The notes beneath the pieces were generated by a model. That model saw only the letters and a list, made by a program, of their open reading frames with translations. It made no database searches and was not told the origin of the DNA. From the NCBI GenBank assembly GCA_044426355.1, contig JAWXUO010000010.1, positions 1 through 41,725 on the forward strand: a DNA stretch of 41,725 nt. The letters run 5' to 3'. The translations under genes and the position numbers were made by a program. Origin of the DNA: CAYJLC01 sp044426355 (lineage in GTDB: Bacteria; Bacillota; Clostridia; Oscillospirales; Butyricicoccaceae). Shown in pieces: positions 7,139 through 14,344 of this stretch (positions are counted from its first letter, which is position 1; the number at the start of each line of letters is the position of its first letter).

Positions 7139-7558
7139 TCATTCTACCCCCAAAATCCTTTCCCAAGTATCCTTGAAAATTACGCTCTCATCATTTTCCC
7201 ATTTGCCGACAGCACGACGACCCACACCTAATAATTTACCAAATTCAAGCTGTGATAAATTCATGGCTTGTCTTTTTTTGCATATTTGCTCGCCTTGTCC
7301 GTTATACAAAAATAAATTATACTCATCAAGCAAATCTGTTATATGAATTTCGTATAAATCAGCGAGGATTTGTAGCTTGTCCGTATCATAGTAGTCACGG
7401 CTAATATTTTCATAAGTTTTATAGCATTTTGCAGATATACCAAGGATTTTTGCAATATCGGACTGCAAGTAACAGTTTTTGTGTCTGTAATATTTTAAAC
7501 GTTCGCTTATGTGCGTATCAATATCTGCGTTAAAATTACTCACAATCGAGTTACCCAC
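7139..7558 (-). CDS. Protein with two helix-turn-helix (XRE-like) domains
   Basis: The open frame runs to 7699, but its first codons overlap the sigK fragment out of frame and lack a ribosome-binding site. Conserved-looking sequence starts near SNFNADIDTHISERLKYYR. I place the start at one of the GTGs near 7558-7543, without certainty. One HTH is LLxSDIAKILGISAKCYKTYE-like (QSDIAKILGISAKCYKTYEN) with a C-terminal TDLLDEYNLFLYNG linker. A second is MNLSQLEFGKLLGVGRRAVG followed by KWENDESV. Two tandem HTHs suggest a DNA-binding regulator of mobile DNA. It is the first gene inside the sigK junction, so it may regulate a skin-like element. Confidence 0.65.
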   Translation of the reverse strand: MGNSIVSNFNADIDTHISERLKYYRHKNCYLQSDIAKILGISAKCYKTYENISRDYYDTDKLQILADLYEIHITDLLDEYNLFLYNGQGEQICKKRQAMNLSQLEFGKLLGVGRRAVGKWENDESVIFKDTWERILGVE

Positions 7559-7671
7559 AGTGACTTTATAAGGCTGTGCAAAGGTCACTTTGTGGACATA
7601 ATATGGCGAATATCCAAGCAAAGCACCGTAAATATTACGTAATGGTATTAAATATAGCACCCCTTGAGCCG

Positions 7672-8016
7672 TTATGTGTATATCTCGTTTTCGATACACC
7701 TAGAAACATAAGTGCTGAGTTTGTTACCTTTTTCAACATTGAATGTAGAAATTCCTTTGATAAGTCCTAGTGTGCCGATGGAAATCAAGTCCTCTTGGTC
7801 GTAGTTGCTAGAATAATATTTTTTTGCTATATGTGCTACAAGTCGCAAATTATGCTCTATTAATTTATTGCGAGCATTAATGTCCCCGTGGCTTAATTTT
7901 TCGAGAAGTTCTTTTTCTTCCTCGGGTTTTAGTGGCTTTGGAAAAGTAGAATAACCGTTTGAAACACTTAAAATAAAAAAAGATAAACTAGCAATTAAAG
8001 CTGATGATATAAACAT
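7672..8016 (-). CDS. sigK: RNA polymerase sporulation sigma factor K, N-terminal half (interrupted sigK)
   Basis: 114 residues matching sigma-K from its start. There is a hydrophobic pro-sequence (MFISSALIASLSFFILSVSN), then FPKPLKPEEEKELLEKL, IEHNLRLVAHIAKKY, and region 2 (DLISIGTLGLIKGI, LSTYVSRCIENEI). After ENEI the match ends abruptly and two codons later there is a stop. The rest of region 2 and all of regions 3 and 4 are missing, so this half cannot work alone. In Bacillus subtilis and Clostridioides difficile the sigK gene is split by a skin element at this ENEI position and rejoined by a serine recombinase in the mother cell. I infer the same here, with the C-terminal half beyond the left edge of the window. 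Loss of the second half is the alternative. The ribosome-binding site is TAGGAGG. Confidence 0.85.
   Translation of the reverse strand: MFISSALIASLSFFILSVSNGYSTFPKPLKPEEEKELLEKLSHGDINARNKLIEHNLRLVAHIAKKYYSSNYDQEDLISIGTLGLIKGISTFNVEKGNKLSTYVSRCIENEIYT
7681..7692 (-). other. Putative skin-type recombination site in sigK
   Basis: These 12 bases encode Glu-Asn-Glu-Ile on the minus strand, the last residues that match sigma-K. The AATGA core reported for B. subtilis skin corresponds here to AACGA (minus strand, 7686-7690). The exact crossover cannot be fixed without the other junction. Confidence 0.5.
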
Positions 8017-8100
8017 ATAAACCTCCTAAAATATAGTTGTTGATATGTATATGCGAAAATATGGTTGGTTGTTGCTAGTACTTAAAAGAAGATTAATTTA

Positions 8101-8139
8101 GGCAACACATCATAACTATTATAGTTATGAGGAGTTACC
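8101..8139. mobile_element. Miniature inverted-repeat element, 39-bp internally deleted copy
   Basis: GGCAACACATCATAACTAT and, inverted, GGTAACTCCTCATAACTAT face each other with a single base between them, giving a near-perfect hairpin. TTTA flanks both sides (8097-8100 and 8140-8143), a probable target duplication. Its right part is the exact reverse complement of 27 bases at the left end of the 4169 element. The rest of 8017-8250 holds the sigK leader and the marR promoter. Confidence 0.6.
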
Positions 8140-8174
8140 TTTATAAGAAAAATCAAAAAAGGCAAAATTTTCTC

Positions 8175-8226
8175 TTGACATATTTCAATAGTATGCTATA
8201 CTAAATAAGCGATAGTATGCTATTGA
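8175..8226 (+). promoter_or_regulatory. marR promoter with twin operator boxes
   Basis: TTGACA (8175-8180) and TATACT (8197-8202) are 16 bases apart. The 12-mer ATAGTATGCTAT occurs at 8188-8199, across the -10, and again at 8212-8223. The outer CAATAG/CTATTG bases make the pair an inverted arrangement as well. These are likely sites for the encoded MarR repressor. Confidence 0.65.
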
Positions 8227-8250
8227 ATATTTTAAACAGAGAGGTAAAAA

Positions 8251-8715
8251 ATGAAATACGAACATTTAGGGAAAACACTACACCAAATTGGTATTATGAA
8301 CCTAAAAGCAATTAATAATAGGCTGAAAAAGTTAGATTTAACCATGGCACAAGGGCTTGTTTTGATTTTCTTGCAAGAAACAGACGGAAACGAACTACCT
8401 ATAAAAATGTTAGAAAAAATGTCGGAAACATCTCAGCCTACTATGCTAGGGGTTATAAATAGACTAGAACAAAAGGGATTTATCACGACATATCTTAATA
8501 CCAAGCGAAAAAAGATGGTAAAAATCACGGACTATGGATTGAATATCATACCTGATATAAACGAATGCATTGAAGAAGTGGAGGAAATTTGCTTTAATGG
8601 TTTTACACAAGGCGAACACGCTATTTTTATGGAGTTGCTTCATAAAACTAAAAACAACCTTTTGCAATATCACGCTATTGACGAACGATTAGAAACGGAG
8701 AATAATGATGAATAA
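8251..8715 (+). CDS. MarR family transcriptional repressor
   Basis: 154 residues with the MarR winged-helix layout: an N-terminal dimer helix, LTMAQGLVLIFLQE, the recognition region SETSQPTMLGVINRLEQKGF, the wing LNTKRKKMVKITDYG, and a long C-terminal dimerisation helix. It is the first gene of an operon with a MATE exporter, with an 11-base overlap. The arrangement parallels Staphylococcus aureus mepR-mepA, where the regulator responds to exported drugs. Twin operator boxes lie in its promoter, suggesting autoregulation. Confidence 0.88.
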   Translation: MKYEHLGKTLHQIGIMNLKAINNRLKKLDLTMAQGLVLIFLQETDGNELPIKMLEKMSETSQPTMLGVINRLEQKGFITTYLNTKRKKMVKITDYGLNIIPDINECIEEVEEICFNGFTQGEHAIFMELLHKTKNNLLQYHAIDERLETENNDE

Positions 8716-10060
8716 CGATTTGAAAAAATTAGACAGTATGCCTGTTGGAAAAGCTGTTATGGCAAACGCAATCCCTGCTATGCTTGCAATGGTAATGGTA
8801 CTAATTTATAATATGGCAGACCTATTTTTTATAGGGCAAACAGGAGATGACCTAAAAGTGGCTGCAATTTCTATGGCAACTCCACTGTTTTTGCTGTTTA
8901 TGTCCTTGGGGAATATCTTTGGAATAGGTGGTGCTGCCCTCCTTTCAAGAAGATTGGGTAGTGGAAACCATGACATAGTGAAGAAAATTTCTTCCTTTTG
9001 CTTCTGGTCTTGCCTTGTGGTTGGGATAGGAATTTCTCTAGTGGTCTTTTTTGCTGTAGATTCAATTGTGATTATGTTAGGTGCTAGTGGAGAAACTGTT
9101 GAAATGGTGGCATCTTATCTTAGTATTTTAAGTATTTGGGGGGTGTTTATCCTAATTTCTAACTGTTTTTCTGCTTTAGTTAGAGCAGAGGGAAAACCTG
9201 AAAAAGCTATGGGTGGTATGATGATAGGTAATCTTATAAACATCATTTTAGACTATATTTTAATTTTAACTTTTGACTTAGGTGTAGAAGGAGCTGCTAT
9301 TGCTACTGTCATAGGTAATACTTGTGGTGGGCTATATTATTTGATTTATTTGGCGAAAAAAGAGAAAAATCAATCTATGTTAAGCGTAAAAATTTCGGAT
9401 TTTACTATTGGCGAAGGAATTATGAAAAATATTTTGATGATTGGTGTTCCGTCATCGCTTGCGTCGATTTTAACGGGACTTTCACAAGTTTTGATAAATG
9501 GGCAAATGGCGATTTATGGAGATATGGCTGTTGCAGGGATTGGCGTTGCGATGAAATGCACGATGATAACTTCGATGGTTTGCATGGGTATTGGTATGGG
9601 TGTTCAGCCACTTTTAGGATATTCTATTGGTGCAGGTAACGAAGAACGATACAAGGCAGTTTTAAAATTTGCTATTATTTTCTCAATTTGTGTATCGGGT
9701 TCTTTAACGATACTATGTTATCTTGCGATGACACCAATTGTAAATGCATTTGTTAGTAATCCAGAAGCTTTTGAATATGGTTATACATTTTCGCAAGTTT
9801 TAGTATCGACTTCGGCAATTATGGCAATTATTTTCCTTATTTCTAATGCATTACAGTCGGCAGGAGCAACGAAATCGGCATTTTTACTAAATATTTGCCG
9901 TCAAGGTATTGTATATATTCCGTTGCTATATATTTTAGGAGATTTTTTTGGCATAAACGGATTAGTTTATGCACAACCAGTGGCTGATGTTGTGACTTTG
10001 ATTGTGGCTGTCTTGATTTATCGCAATGTATCTAAGGATTTTTTCCTAAAAAAGAAATAG
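8705..10060 (+). CDS. MATE family multidrug/sodium antiporter, mosaic codon usage
   Basis: A 451-residue, 12-helix MATE exporter (NorM/MepA type): ANAIPAMLAMVMVLIYNMAD at the N-terminus, GGAALLSRRLG in the first loop, and a matching second half from about residue 235. It would export cationic drugs using a sodium or proton gradient. The start is ATG 8705 or 8708, overlapping marR. Codons ending in CG (TCG, CCG, ACG, GCG) are absent from about 8705-9350, then become frequent (about 20) to the end, as in neighbouring native genes. I infer that recombination joined a foreign 5' part to a resident 3' part. Confidence 0.9.
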   Translation: MMNNDLKKLDSMPVGKAVMANAIPAMLAMVMVLIYNMADLFFIGQTGDDLKVAAISMATPLFLLFMSLGNIFGIGGAALLSRRLGSGNHDIVKKISSFCFWSCLVVGIGISLVVFFAVDSIVIMLGASGETVEMVASYLSILSIWGVFILISNCFSALVRAEGKPEKAMGGMMIGNLINIILDYILILTFDLGVEGAAIATVIGNTCGGLYYLIYLAKKEKNQSMLSVKISDFTIGEGIMKNILMIGVPSSLASILTGLSQVLINGQMAIYGDMAVAGIGVAMKCTMITSMVCMGIGMGVQPLLGYSIGAGNEERYKAVLKFAIIFSICVSGSLTILCYLAMTPIVNAFVSNPEAFEYGYTFSQVLVSTSAIMAIIFLISNALQSAGATKSAFLLNICRQGIVYIPLLYILGDFFGINGLVYAQPVADVVTLIVAVLIYRNVSKDFFLKKK

Positions 10061-10104
10061 AAAAAAATGTAACTTATGAAAACTGTTCTACGCAAGTTAT
10101 AAAA

Positions 10105-10359
10105 TAATGACGTTTTTATGTCACTTTGTGTTGCACAAAGTAACCAAAACCAAAAATCTTTTAGAAAAGTTTTAGCAAAACAAAGTAGAATTTTGATTTG
10201 TTTTTCATGAGTTCGGTGTAGCGTAGTTTTAAGACTTTGCGTTTTAGACTACGCTTACGCTTATGCAAATTTATATTAAACTTAAATTTTCAGACAAAAA
10301 GCACCTAATTTGTGCTTGAACTTTTTTATGCGTAAATAGTCTGTGCAGAGTTTAAAATT
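10105..10359. repeat. About 250-bp intergenic repeat, copy A
   Basis: Matches 10752-11004 over its whole length, with the best conserved blocks at both ends. It contains the hairpin CTTTGTG-TTG-CACAAAG near its start, a TAGCGTAG/CTACGCT inverted pair, and an AAGCAC/GTGCTT hairpin followed by a T run near its end. No ORF. It may be a non-autonomous mobile repeat or a structured RNA. Confidence 0.7.
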
Positions 10360-10569
10360 TGCAGTAAAATAATAAAATTACTTAAATTTAGGCTGTTTTG
10401 TGCTGTTAGCCAAGTGAAAATATAGTAAAATTAAACGATAGTGGTGAACGAAGCACGCCTATTAAGCTTCACTCAAGCCGAATTATTTAGCTTAAAACGA
10501 ATCTAAAATAAGATTTTGTAAAACTTTTATAAAAAGTTTTTCTCTTGAGTTCTTGGAGAGCCAAGAACT
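10360..10569. other. Non-coding spacer between repeats
   Basis: No ORF, tRNA or rRNA visible. It holds short inverted pairs such as GAAGC/GCTTC near 10457-10480 and CAAGAACT/AGTTCTTG near 10548-10568, the latter just before the tandem repeat. Confidence 0.4.
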
Positions 10570-10715
10570 GCCAAACGGCGAGTGTTAAAAGAAAAAATAT
10601 TACTTTAATTAATAAATTTAACTGGTACAAGTTGAAAGTAACGCCAAACGGCGAGTGTTAAAATAAAAAAATTACTTTAATTAAAAATTTTAATTAGTAC
10701 AAATTATAAAATTAC
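10570..10715. repeat. Two tandem copies of a 73-bp unit
   Basis: Copies start at 10570 and 10643. Each begins GCCAAACGGCGAGTGTTAAA, which includes a small GCC-AAAC-GGC hairpin, followed by an AT-rich tract with ATTACTTTAATTAA and a diverged 3' end with GGTACAA or AGTACAA. Only two units are present and there are no spacers, so this is not a CRISPR array. Confidence 0.65.
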
Positions 10716-10751
10716 ATTTTAACACCTAAATGCATACTAGTTTTAAATAAA

Positions 10752-11004
10752 ATAACGTTTTTATGTCACTTTGTGTTGCACAAAGTAACCAAAACCAAAA
10801 AACTTTTAGAAAAGTTTTAACAAAACAAAGTAAAGGTTTATATAATGTTTTGACGGTTCGGTGTAAAGTGATTTTAAGAATTTATATTTCAGACTACGCT
10901 CACGCTTATGCGAATTTATATTAAACTTAAATTTTCAGACAAAAAGCACCTAATTTGTGCTTTAGCTTTTTTATGCGTAATTAATCTGTGCAGAGTTTTA
11001 AATT
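10752..11004. repeat. About 250-bp intergenic repeat, copy B
   Basis: Direct repeat of 10105-10359. The CTTTGTG/CACAAAG hairpin and the 3' segment from ACTTAAATTTTCAGACAAAA onward are well kept, while the middle has diverged and has lost one arm of the TAGCGTAG hairpin. No coding content. Confidence 0.7.
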
Positions 11005-11049
11005 AAAAAAACAACAAAAAACAGGGCATACATTAATTTGTATACCCTG
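11005..11049 (-). terminator. Terminator of the DUF1836 gene
   Basis: On the minus strand, CAGGGTATAC pairs with GTATGCCCTG (one G-U pair) and is followed by TTTTTTGTTGTTTTTTT. It lies six bases past the stop codon. Confidence 0.8.
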
Positions 11050-11054
11050 ATTAT

Positions 11055-11564
11055 TTATTTTTTTGAATATTTTTTCAAAAGTTGTAATGTGTAAAATTTG
11101 TTAGCATAAGCAATTACCGAAGAACGAATGAAAAAACGAAGTTCCGAGTGGATTTTAATACTATCTTGTGGAACGCCTTGCTTGGAAAAAGTAGATTTTA
11201 ACACATTTTCTAGTTCGCTTGCTAGATAATTATACGATTTTTCTACAGGAAAACCAATGTCCTCATGCACTTTTATGATAGCTTTAATTTCATTTATAGA
11301 ATAAATTTGCTTAAATATGAAAATTAATATCAAAAATGCGATATGGTCATTTGTATATTTTTTTTTGTTTGTAGGTGTCATAAGACCTTGGTTTACATAG
11401 TTTGCAACCATAGATGCAGTGATGCATTCGTCTTGCGTATATAGTATTCCGATAGTTTTTTCAAGATATGTTATAACTTGGTCGATATACAATCCAATGT
11501 TTGGCAATTCGTTGTATCGTGGAAGTTTTATATTTAAAACTTGTTGTTTAAACTCTAAATTCAT
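11055..11564 (-). CDS. DUF1836 family putative regulator
   Basis: 169 residues with the DUF1836 signature: LPRYNELPNIGLYIDQVITY, then ITASMVANYVNQGLM, KKYTNDHIAFLILI and FKQIYSINEIK. The middle resembles a MerR-like helix-turn-helix, so DNA binding is likely though unproven for the family. It is divergent from degV across 140 bases that carry a palindrome over the degV -10 box, which suggests it may control degV or itself. DUF1836 genes beside degV are familiar in Firmicutes. Confidence 0.8.
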   Translation of the reverse strand: MNLEFKQQVLNIKLPRYNELPNIGLYIDQVITYLEKTIGILYTQDECITASMVANYVNQGLMTPTNKKKYTNDHIAFLILIFIFKQIYSINEIKAIIKVHEDIGFPVEKSYNYLASELENVLKSTFSKQGVPQDSIKIHSELRFFIRSSVIAYANKFYTLQLLKKYSKK

Positions 11565-11633
11565 AGACGTCCTCTTTCTAAACTTAGTATTTTAAATATT
11601 ATAAGATATTTTGTTTATATTTGTCAATACCTC

Positions 11634-11672
11634 TTGACAAATTTTATGATATAGTATAATATAGTATCATAA
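11634..11672 (+). promoter_or_regulatory. degV promoter with palindromic operator
   Basis: TTGACA (11634-11639) and TATAAT (11655-11660) are 15 bases apart. The arms TTATGATA (11644-11651) and TATCATAA (11665-11672) form a perfect inverted repeat that encloses the -10 box. Confidence 0.6.
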
Positions 11673-11704
11673 ACTAGATTAAAGATTAAAAGGAAAAAAT
11701 AAAT

Positions 11705-12541
11705 ATGAAGTGGAATATTGTAACAGACTCAGGTAGCGACCTTGCAAAAGAAAAACCTAGCGATGATATAGGATTATCTGTAGTACCTATTATAGTTATG
11801 GTAGGGGAAACAGAATATATAGACGACACTAATATGGATATATTAGAGTTGCTTGATGCTATGTCAAAAGAAAAAATATCGTTGTCAACGGCGTGTCCAT
11901 CGCCTCATGCTTTTTTCGAAGAATACAAAAAAGCAGATTTTACAATTTGTATAACAATTACGAGCGGACTTAGTGCAACACATAATTCAGCAGTGCTTGC
12001 CGTGGATATGCTAAAAGAAGAATTTCCTGATAAAAAAGTTTTAGTTATAGATAGTAAAGCTACAGCTACGAAAATGGTTGTTATAAAAAGAAAAGCAGAA
12101 AAATTAATTCGTGAAGGCAAAACTTTCGAAGAAATTAGCGAAATTTTACCTAAATATGCAGAAGATGCAGGTTTTGTATTTGCTTTAGGTGCATATGATA
12201 ATTTAGTTAAAACTGGTAGAATGAGCAAAACTGCTGGTTTACTTGCTACAACAGTTGGAATTCGTGCAGTTGCTACTGCAAGCGAAATGGGAACTATAGA
12301 GGTAATCAAAAAACCTCGTGGCGAAAAAAATGCAATAAATGAGATGGTAGAGTATGCAAAAATTCACAAAAAAATCGAAGATTCTTTTGTTGTAATAGGT
12401 CATTGTAATAATTTAGAAGGTGCTATGAAATTAAAAGAAAAAGTTATACAAGAGTTAAATCCGAAAGAAATTGAAATTACCGAATGTAGTGGACTAAATA
12501 CTTTTTATACAATGCAAAATGGCTTATTATTAGGTTTTTAA
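11705..12541 (+). CDS. DegV family fatty-acid-binding protein
   Basis: 278 residues starting with the DegV motif IVTDSGSDLAKE. Next come IIVMVGETEYIDD, a serine-rich loop (ISLSTACPSPHAFFEEYK), TSGLSATHNSA, VIDSKAT, and GRMSKTAG in the second domain. DegV proteins hold a fatty acid in a pocket between two domains; some (FakB) present it to a kinase for phospholipid synthesis. No fakA gene is in the window, so the partner is unknown. It is a single-gene unit with its own promoter and terminator. Confidence 0.9.
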   Translation: MKWNIVTDSGSDLAKEKPSDDIGLSVVPIIVMVGETEYIDDTNMDILELLDAMSKEKISLSTACPSPHAFFEEYKKADFTICITITSGLSATHNSAVLAVDMLKEEFPDKKVLVIDSKATATKMVVIKRKAEKLIREGKTFEEISEILPKYAEDAGFVFALGAYDNLVKTGRMSKTAGLLATTVGIRAVATASEMGTIEVIKKPRGEKNAINEMVEYAKIHKKIEDSFVVIGHCNNLEGAMKLKEKVIQELNPKEIEITECSGLNTFYTMQNGLLLGF

Positions 12542-12564
12542 AAATAAATTTATATATCAAAATG

Positions 12565-12592
12565 AAACAGTCATGAGAGTGGCTGTTTTGTT
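12565..12592 (+). terminator. Probable terminator of degV
   Basis: AAACAGTCA pairs with TGGCTGTTT (one G-U pair) around a short loop. The following T run is short, so efficiency is uncertain. Confidence 0.5.
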
Positions 12593-12625
12593 ATGTAATA
12601 CTTTAAATTATACACAGTTATTTCG

Positions 12626-12654
12626 TTGACATTGTTTTAAAAAAATGATATAAT
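12626..12654 (+). promoter_or_regulatory. Promoter of the phosphatase gene
   Basis: TTGACA and TATAAT are separated by 17 bases. The expected transcription start near 12661 lies after the first possible start codon (12653), which supports the internal ATG at 12689. Confidence 0.75.
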
Positions 12655-12688
12655 GATAAGACTTTTAACGAAAAAAGGAGAAACGATA

Positions 12689-13366
12689 ATGATTTATGTA
12701 ATGTCTGACTTACACGGAAATTACGAAAAATATAAAGAGATGCTAGAAAAAATAAAACTTAGTGACAGAGATTCGCTTTTTATACTAGGTGATGTTTTAG
12801 ATAGAGGTGTATCTAGCATGAAAATAATTTTAGATTTAATATACCGACCAAATATTTATATGTTAGCAGGAAATCACGATATAGTAGCACTATCTTGTAT
12901 TAATAGTTTGAAATCTTCTACTAAACAAAGTGAAAATGCAAAAAGAATAACAGATGAGTGGCTAAATGTTATGGGTGGACAAGCAACATATGATGAATAT
13001 AATGCTTTAGACGAAGAAGAGCAAGAAATGATAGAAGAATATTTAAGTGAGCTTGAATTTTTTGACGAAGTAGAGGTAAAAGGCAGAAAATATATATTAG
13101 TGCATACTTTAGGCTTAAATAATTTCGAAGAAGATAAACCATTAGATGAATATACACAAGACGATATTTTATGGCAAAGATGTGACTACAATTATAGATA
13201 TTATAATGATAAATTTTTAGTAACAGGTCACACTCCAACGTCATATATAGAAAACAATGCTCGTCCTGACTACATTTATATAGCTAATAATCATATAGCT
13301 TTGGATTGTGGAATGGAGCGACTGGGTTGTATTTGTCTTGATAATATGGTGGAGTATTACGTTTAA
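12689..13366 (+). CDS. Metallophosphatase of the Ser/Thr protein phosphatase (PPP-like) family
   Basis: 225 residues from ATG 12689, which follows AAAAGGAG. All metal-binding motifs are present: SDLHGN near the start, GDVLDRG, GNHD, a histidine in YILVHT, and GHTP. The closest general match is the bacterial PrpE/ApaH-like group, which dephosphorylates proteins or diadenosine polyphosphates using two metal ions. The substrate cannot be told from sequence. It is monocistronic; the next gene has its own promoter. Confidence 0.85.
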   Translation: MIYVMSDLHGNYEKYKEMLEKIKLSDRDSLFILGDVLDRGVSSMKIILDLIYRPNIYMLAGNHDIVALSCINSLKSSTKQSENAKRITDEWLNVMGGQATYDEYNALDEEEQEMIEEYLSELEFFDEVEVKGRKYILVHTLGLNNFEEDKPLDEYTQDDILWQRCDYNYRYYNDKFLVTGHTPTSYIENNARPDYIYIANNHIALDCGMERLGCICLDNMVEYYV

Positions 13367-13377
13367 TAAAAAAACTC

Positions 13378-13406
13378 TTGACTTTATTTAGATAAAGTGA
13401 TAAACT
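13378..13406 (+). promoter_or_regulatory. Promoter of the amino-acid ABC transporter operon
   Basis: TTGACT and TAAACT are separated by 17 bases, just before the AAGGAG ribosome-binding site of the binding-protein gene. Confidence 0.65.
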
Positions 13407-13438
13407 AACGATATACAAAAGCTTTAAGGAGAAAATCA

Positions 13439-14287
13439 ATGAAAAAAATATTAACAATTGCTTTAGCATCTGTAATGTCACTAGCGTTACTTTCAGGTTG
13501 CTCAGGAGATGCAGAAACTGATAATTCGCAAAATACTGGAAACACGAACAATAAAACAACGGTAGATACATCACTTGATGATATTGTAAATAAAGGACAA
13601 TTAGTACTTGGTTTAGATGATTCTTTTCCACCGATGGGCTTTAGAAATGAAGATAACGAAATAGTTGGTTTTGATATAGACCTTGCTCAAGCTGTTGCAG
13701 AAAAACTTGGCGTAGAACTTGTTTTGCAACCAGTAGAGTGGGCATCTAAATAATTAGAATTAGACATGAACAATATAGACTGTATTTGGAACGGAATGTC
13801 TATAAACGAAAGCCGTATGGAAGCTATGAACATGTCTGAGGCGTATCTTGCAAATGAAATAGTTTTTGTGGTTCGTTCAGGTGATAATATTACTTCTGTA
13901 GATGATTTAGCTGGTAAAATAGTAGCTGTACAATCTGGCTCTAGTGCACAAGAAATTATCGAAAGCGATGAAGAACTTATGGGTAAAATCGCAGGGTGTG
14001 TAGAATTTAGCACATTTTTAACTGCTCTTTTAGACCTTGAAGTATATGGGGTTGATGCTATTTTAATGGACTCTGTAGTTGCACAATACCAAATTGCAAC
14101 ATCTGGTAAAAACTTTGAAATTCTAAACGGATATGTAGAACCAGAATTTTATGGAATAGGTTTTAGAAAAAATGACGTTGCACTTGGTGACGCTGTGTGG
14201 AAAGCACTTTCTGAACTAAAAGAAGAAGGTGTTATTGCTGAAATCGCAGAAGAATGGTTCGGCGAAGACGTAACTCTTATCCAATAA
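13439..14287 (+). pseudogene. Amino-acid ABC transporter substrate-binding lipoprotein with an in-frame stop
   Basis: Read through, this is a full family-3 binding protein of about 282 residues. It has a lipoprotein signal with lipobox LLSGC, LVLGLDDSFPPMGF, GFDIDLAQAVAEKLG, then CIWNGMSINESRMEAMNMSE and a C-terminal GIGFRKND. Codon 105 (13751-13753) is TAA in the sequence Trp-Ala-Ser-Lys-stop-Leu-Glu-Leu-Asp, where the family normally has an acidic residue. One base change from GAA would explain it. The frame is unchanged on both sides, so this is a nonsense mutation, not a frameshift. An ATG at 13766 lacks a ribosome-binding site. The permease and ATPase downstream are intact. A base-call error remains possible. 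Confidence 0.85.
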
Positions 14288-14294
14288 AAAATAT

Positions 14295-14328
14295 ATAGTT
14301 TGGGAGAAAATTCTTCCAAACTATTTTG
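14295..14328 (+). terminator. Hairpin between binding-protein and permease genes
   Basis: ATAGTTTGG and CCAAACTAT pair around a 12-base loop and are followed by TTTT. It may act as a partial terminator or RNA stabiliser, giving more binding protein than membrane subunits, a common arrangement in such operons. Confidence 0.55.
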
Positions 14329-14344
14329 CACATAAGGAGAAAAT

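Noticed and set aside
7559..7699. N-terminal extension of the double-HTH protein
   Set aside because: It overlaps sigK out of frame, has no ribosome-binding site and an atypical composition; conserved sequence begins near 7543.
9322..9639. 105-codon frame inside the MATE gene as a sign of a frameshift
   Set aside because: The MATE frame itself is open through the region and keeps family similarity; the other frame gives a Trp/Cys/Tyr-rich nonsense sequence.
10570..10715. Possible CRISPR array
   Set aside because: Two adjoining units only, no unique spacers, imperfect repeat ends and no cas genes.
13766..14287. Separate gene starting at ATG 13766
   Set aside because: No ribosome-binding site, same frame as the upstream ORF, and the sequence is the second part of a binding protein; a broken single gene explains it better.
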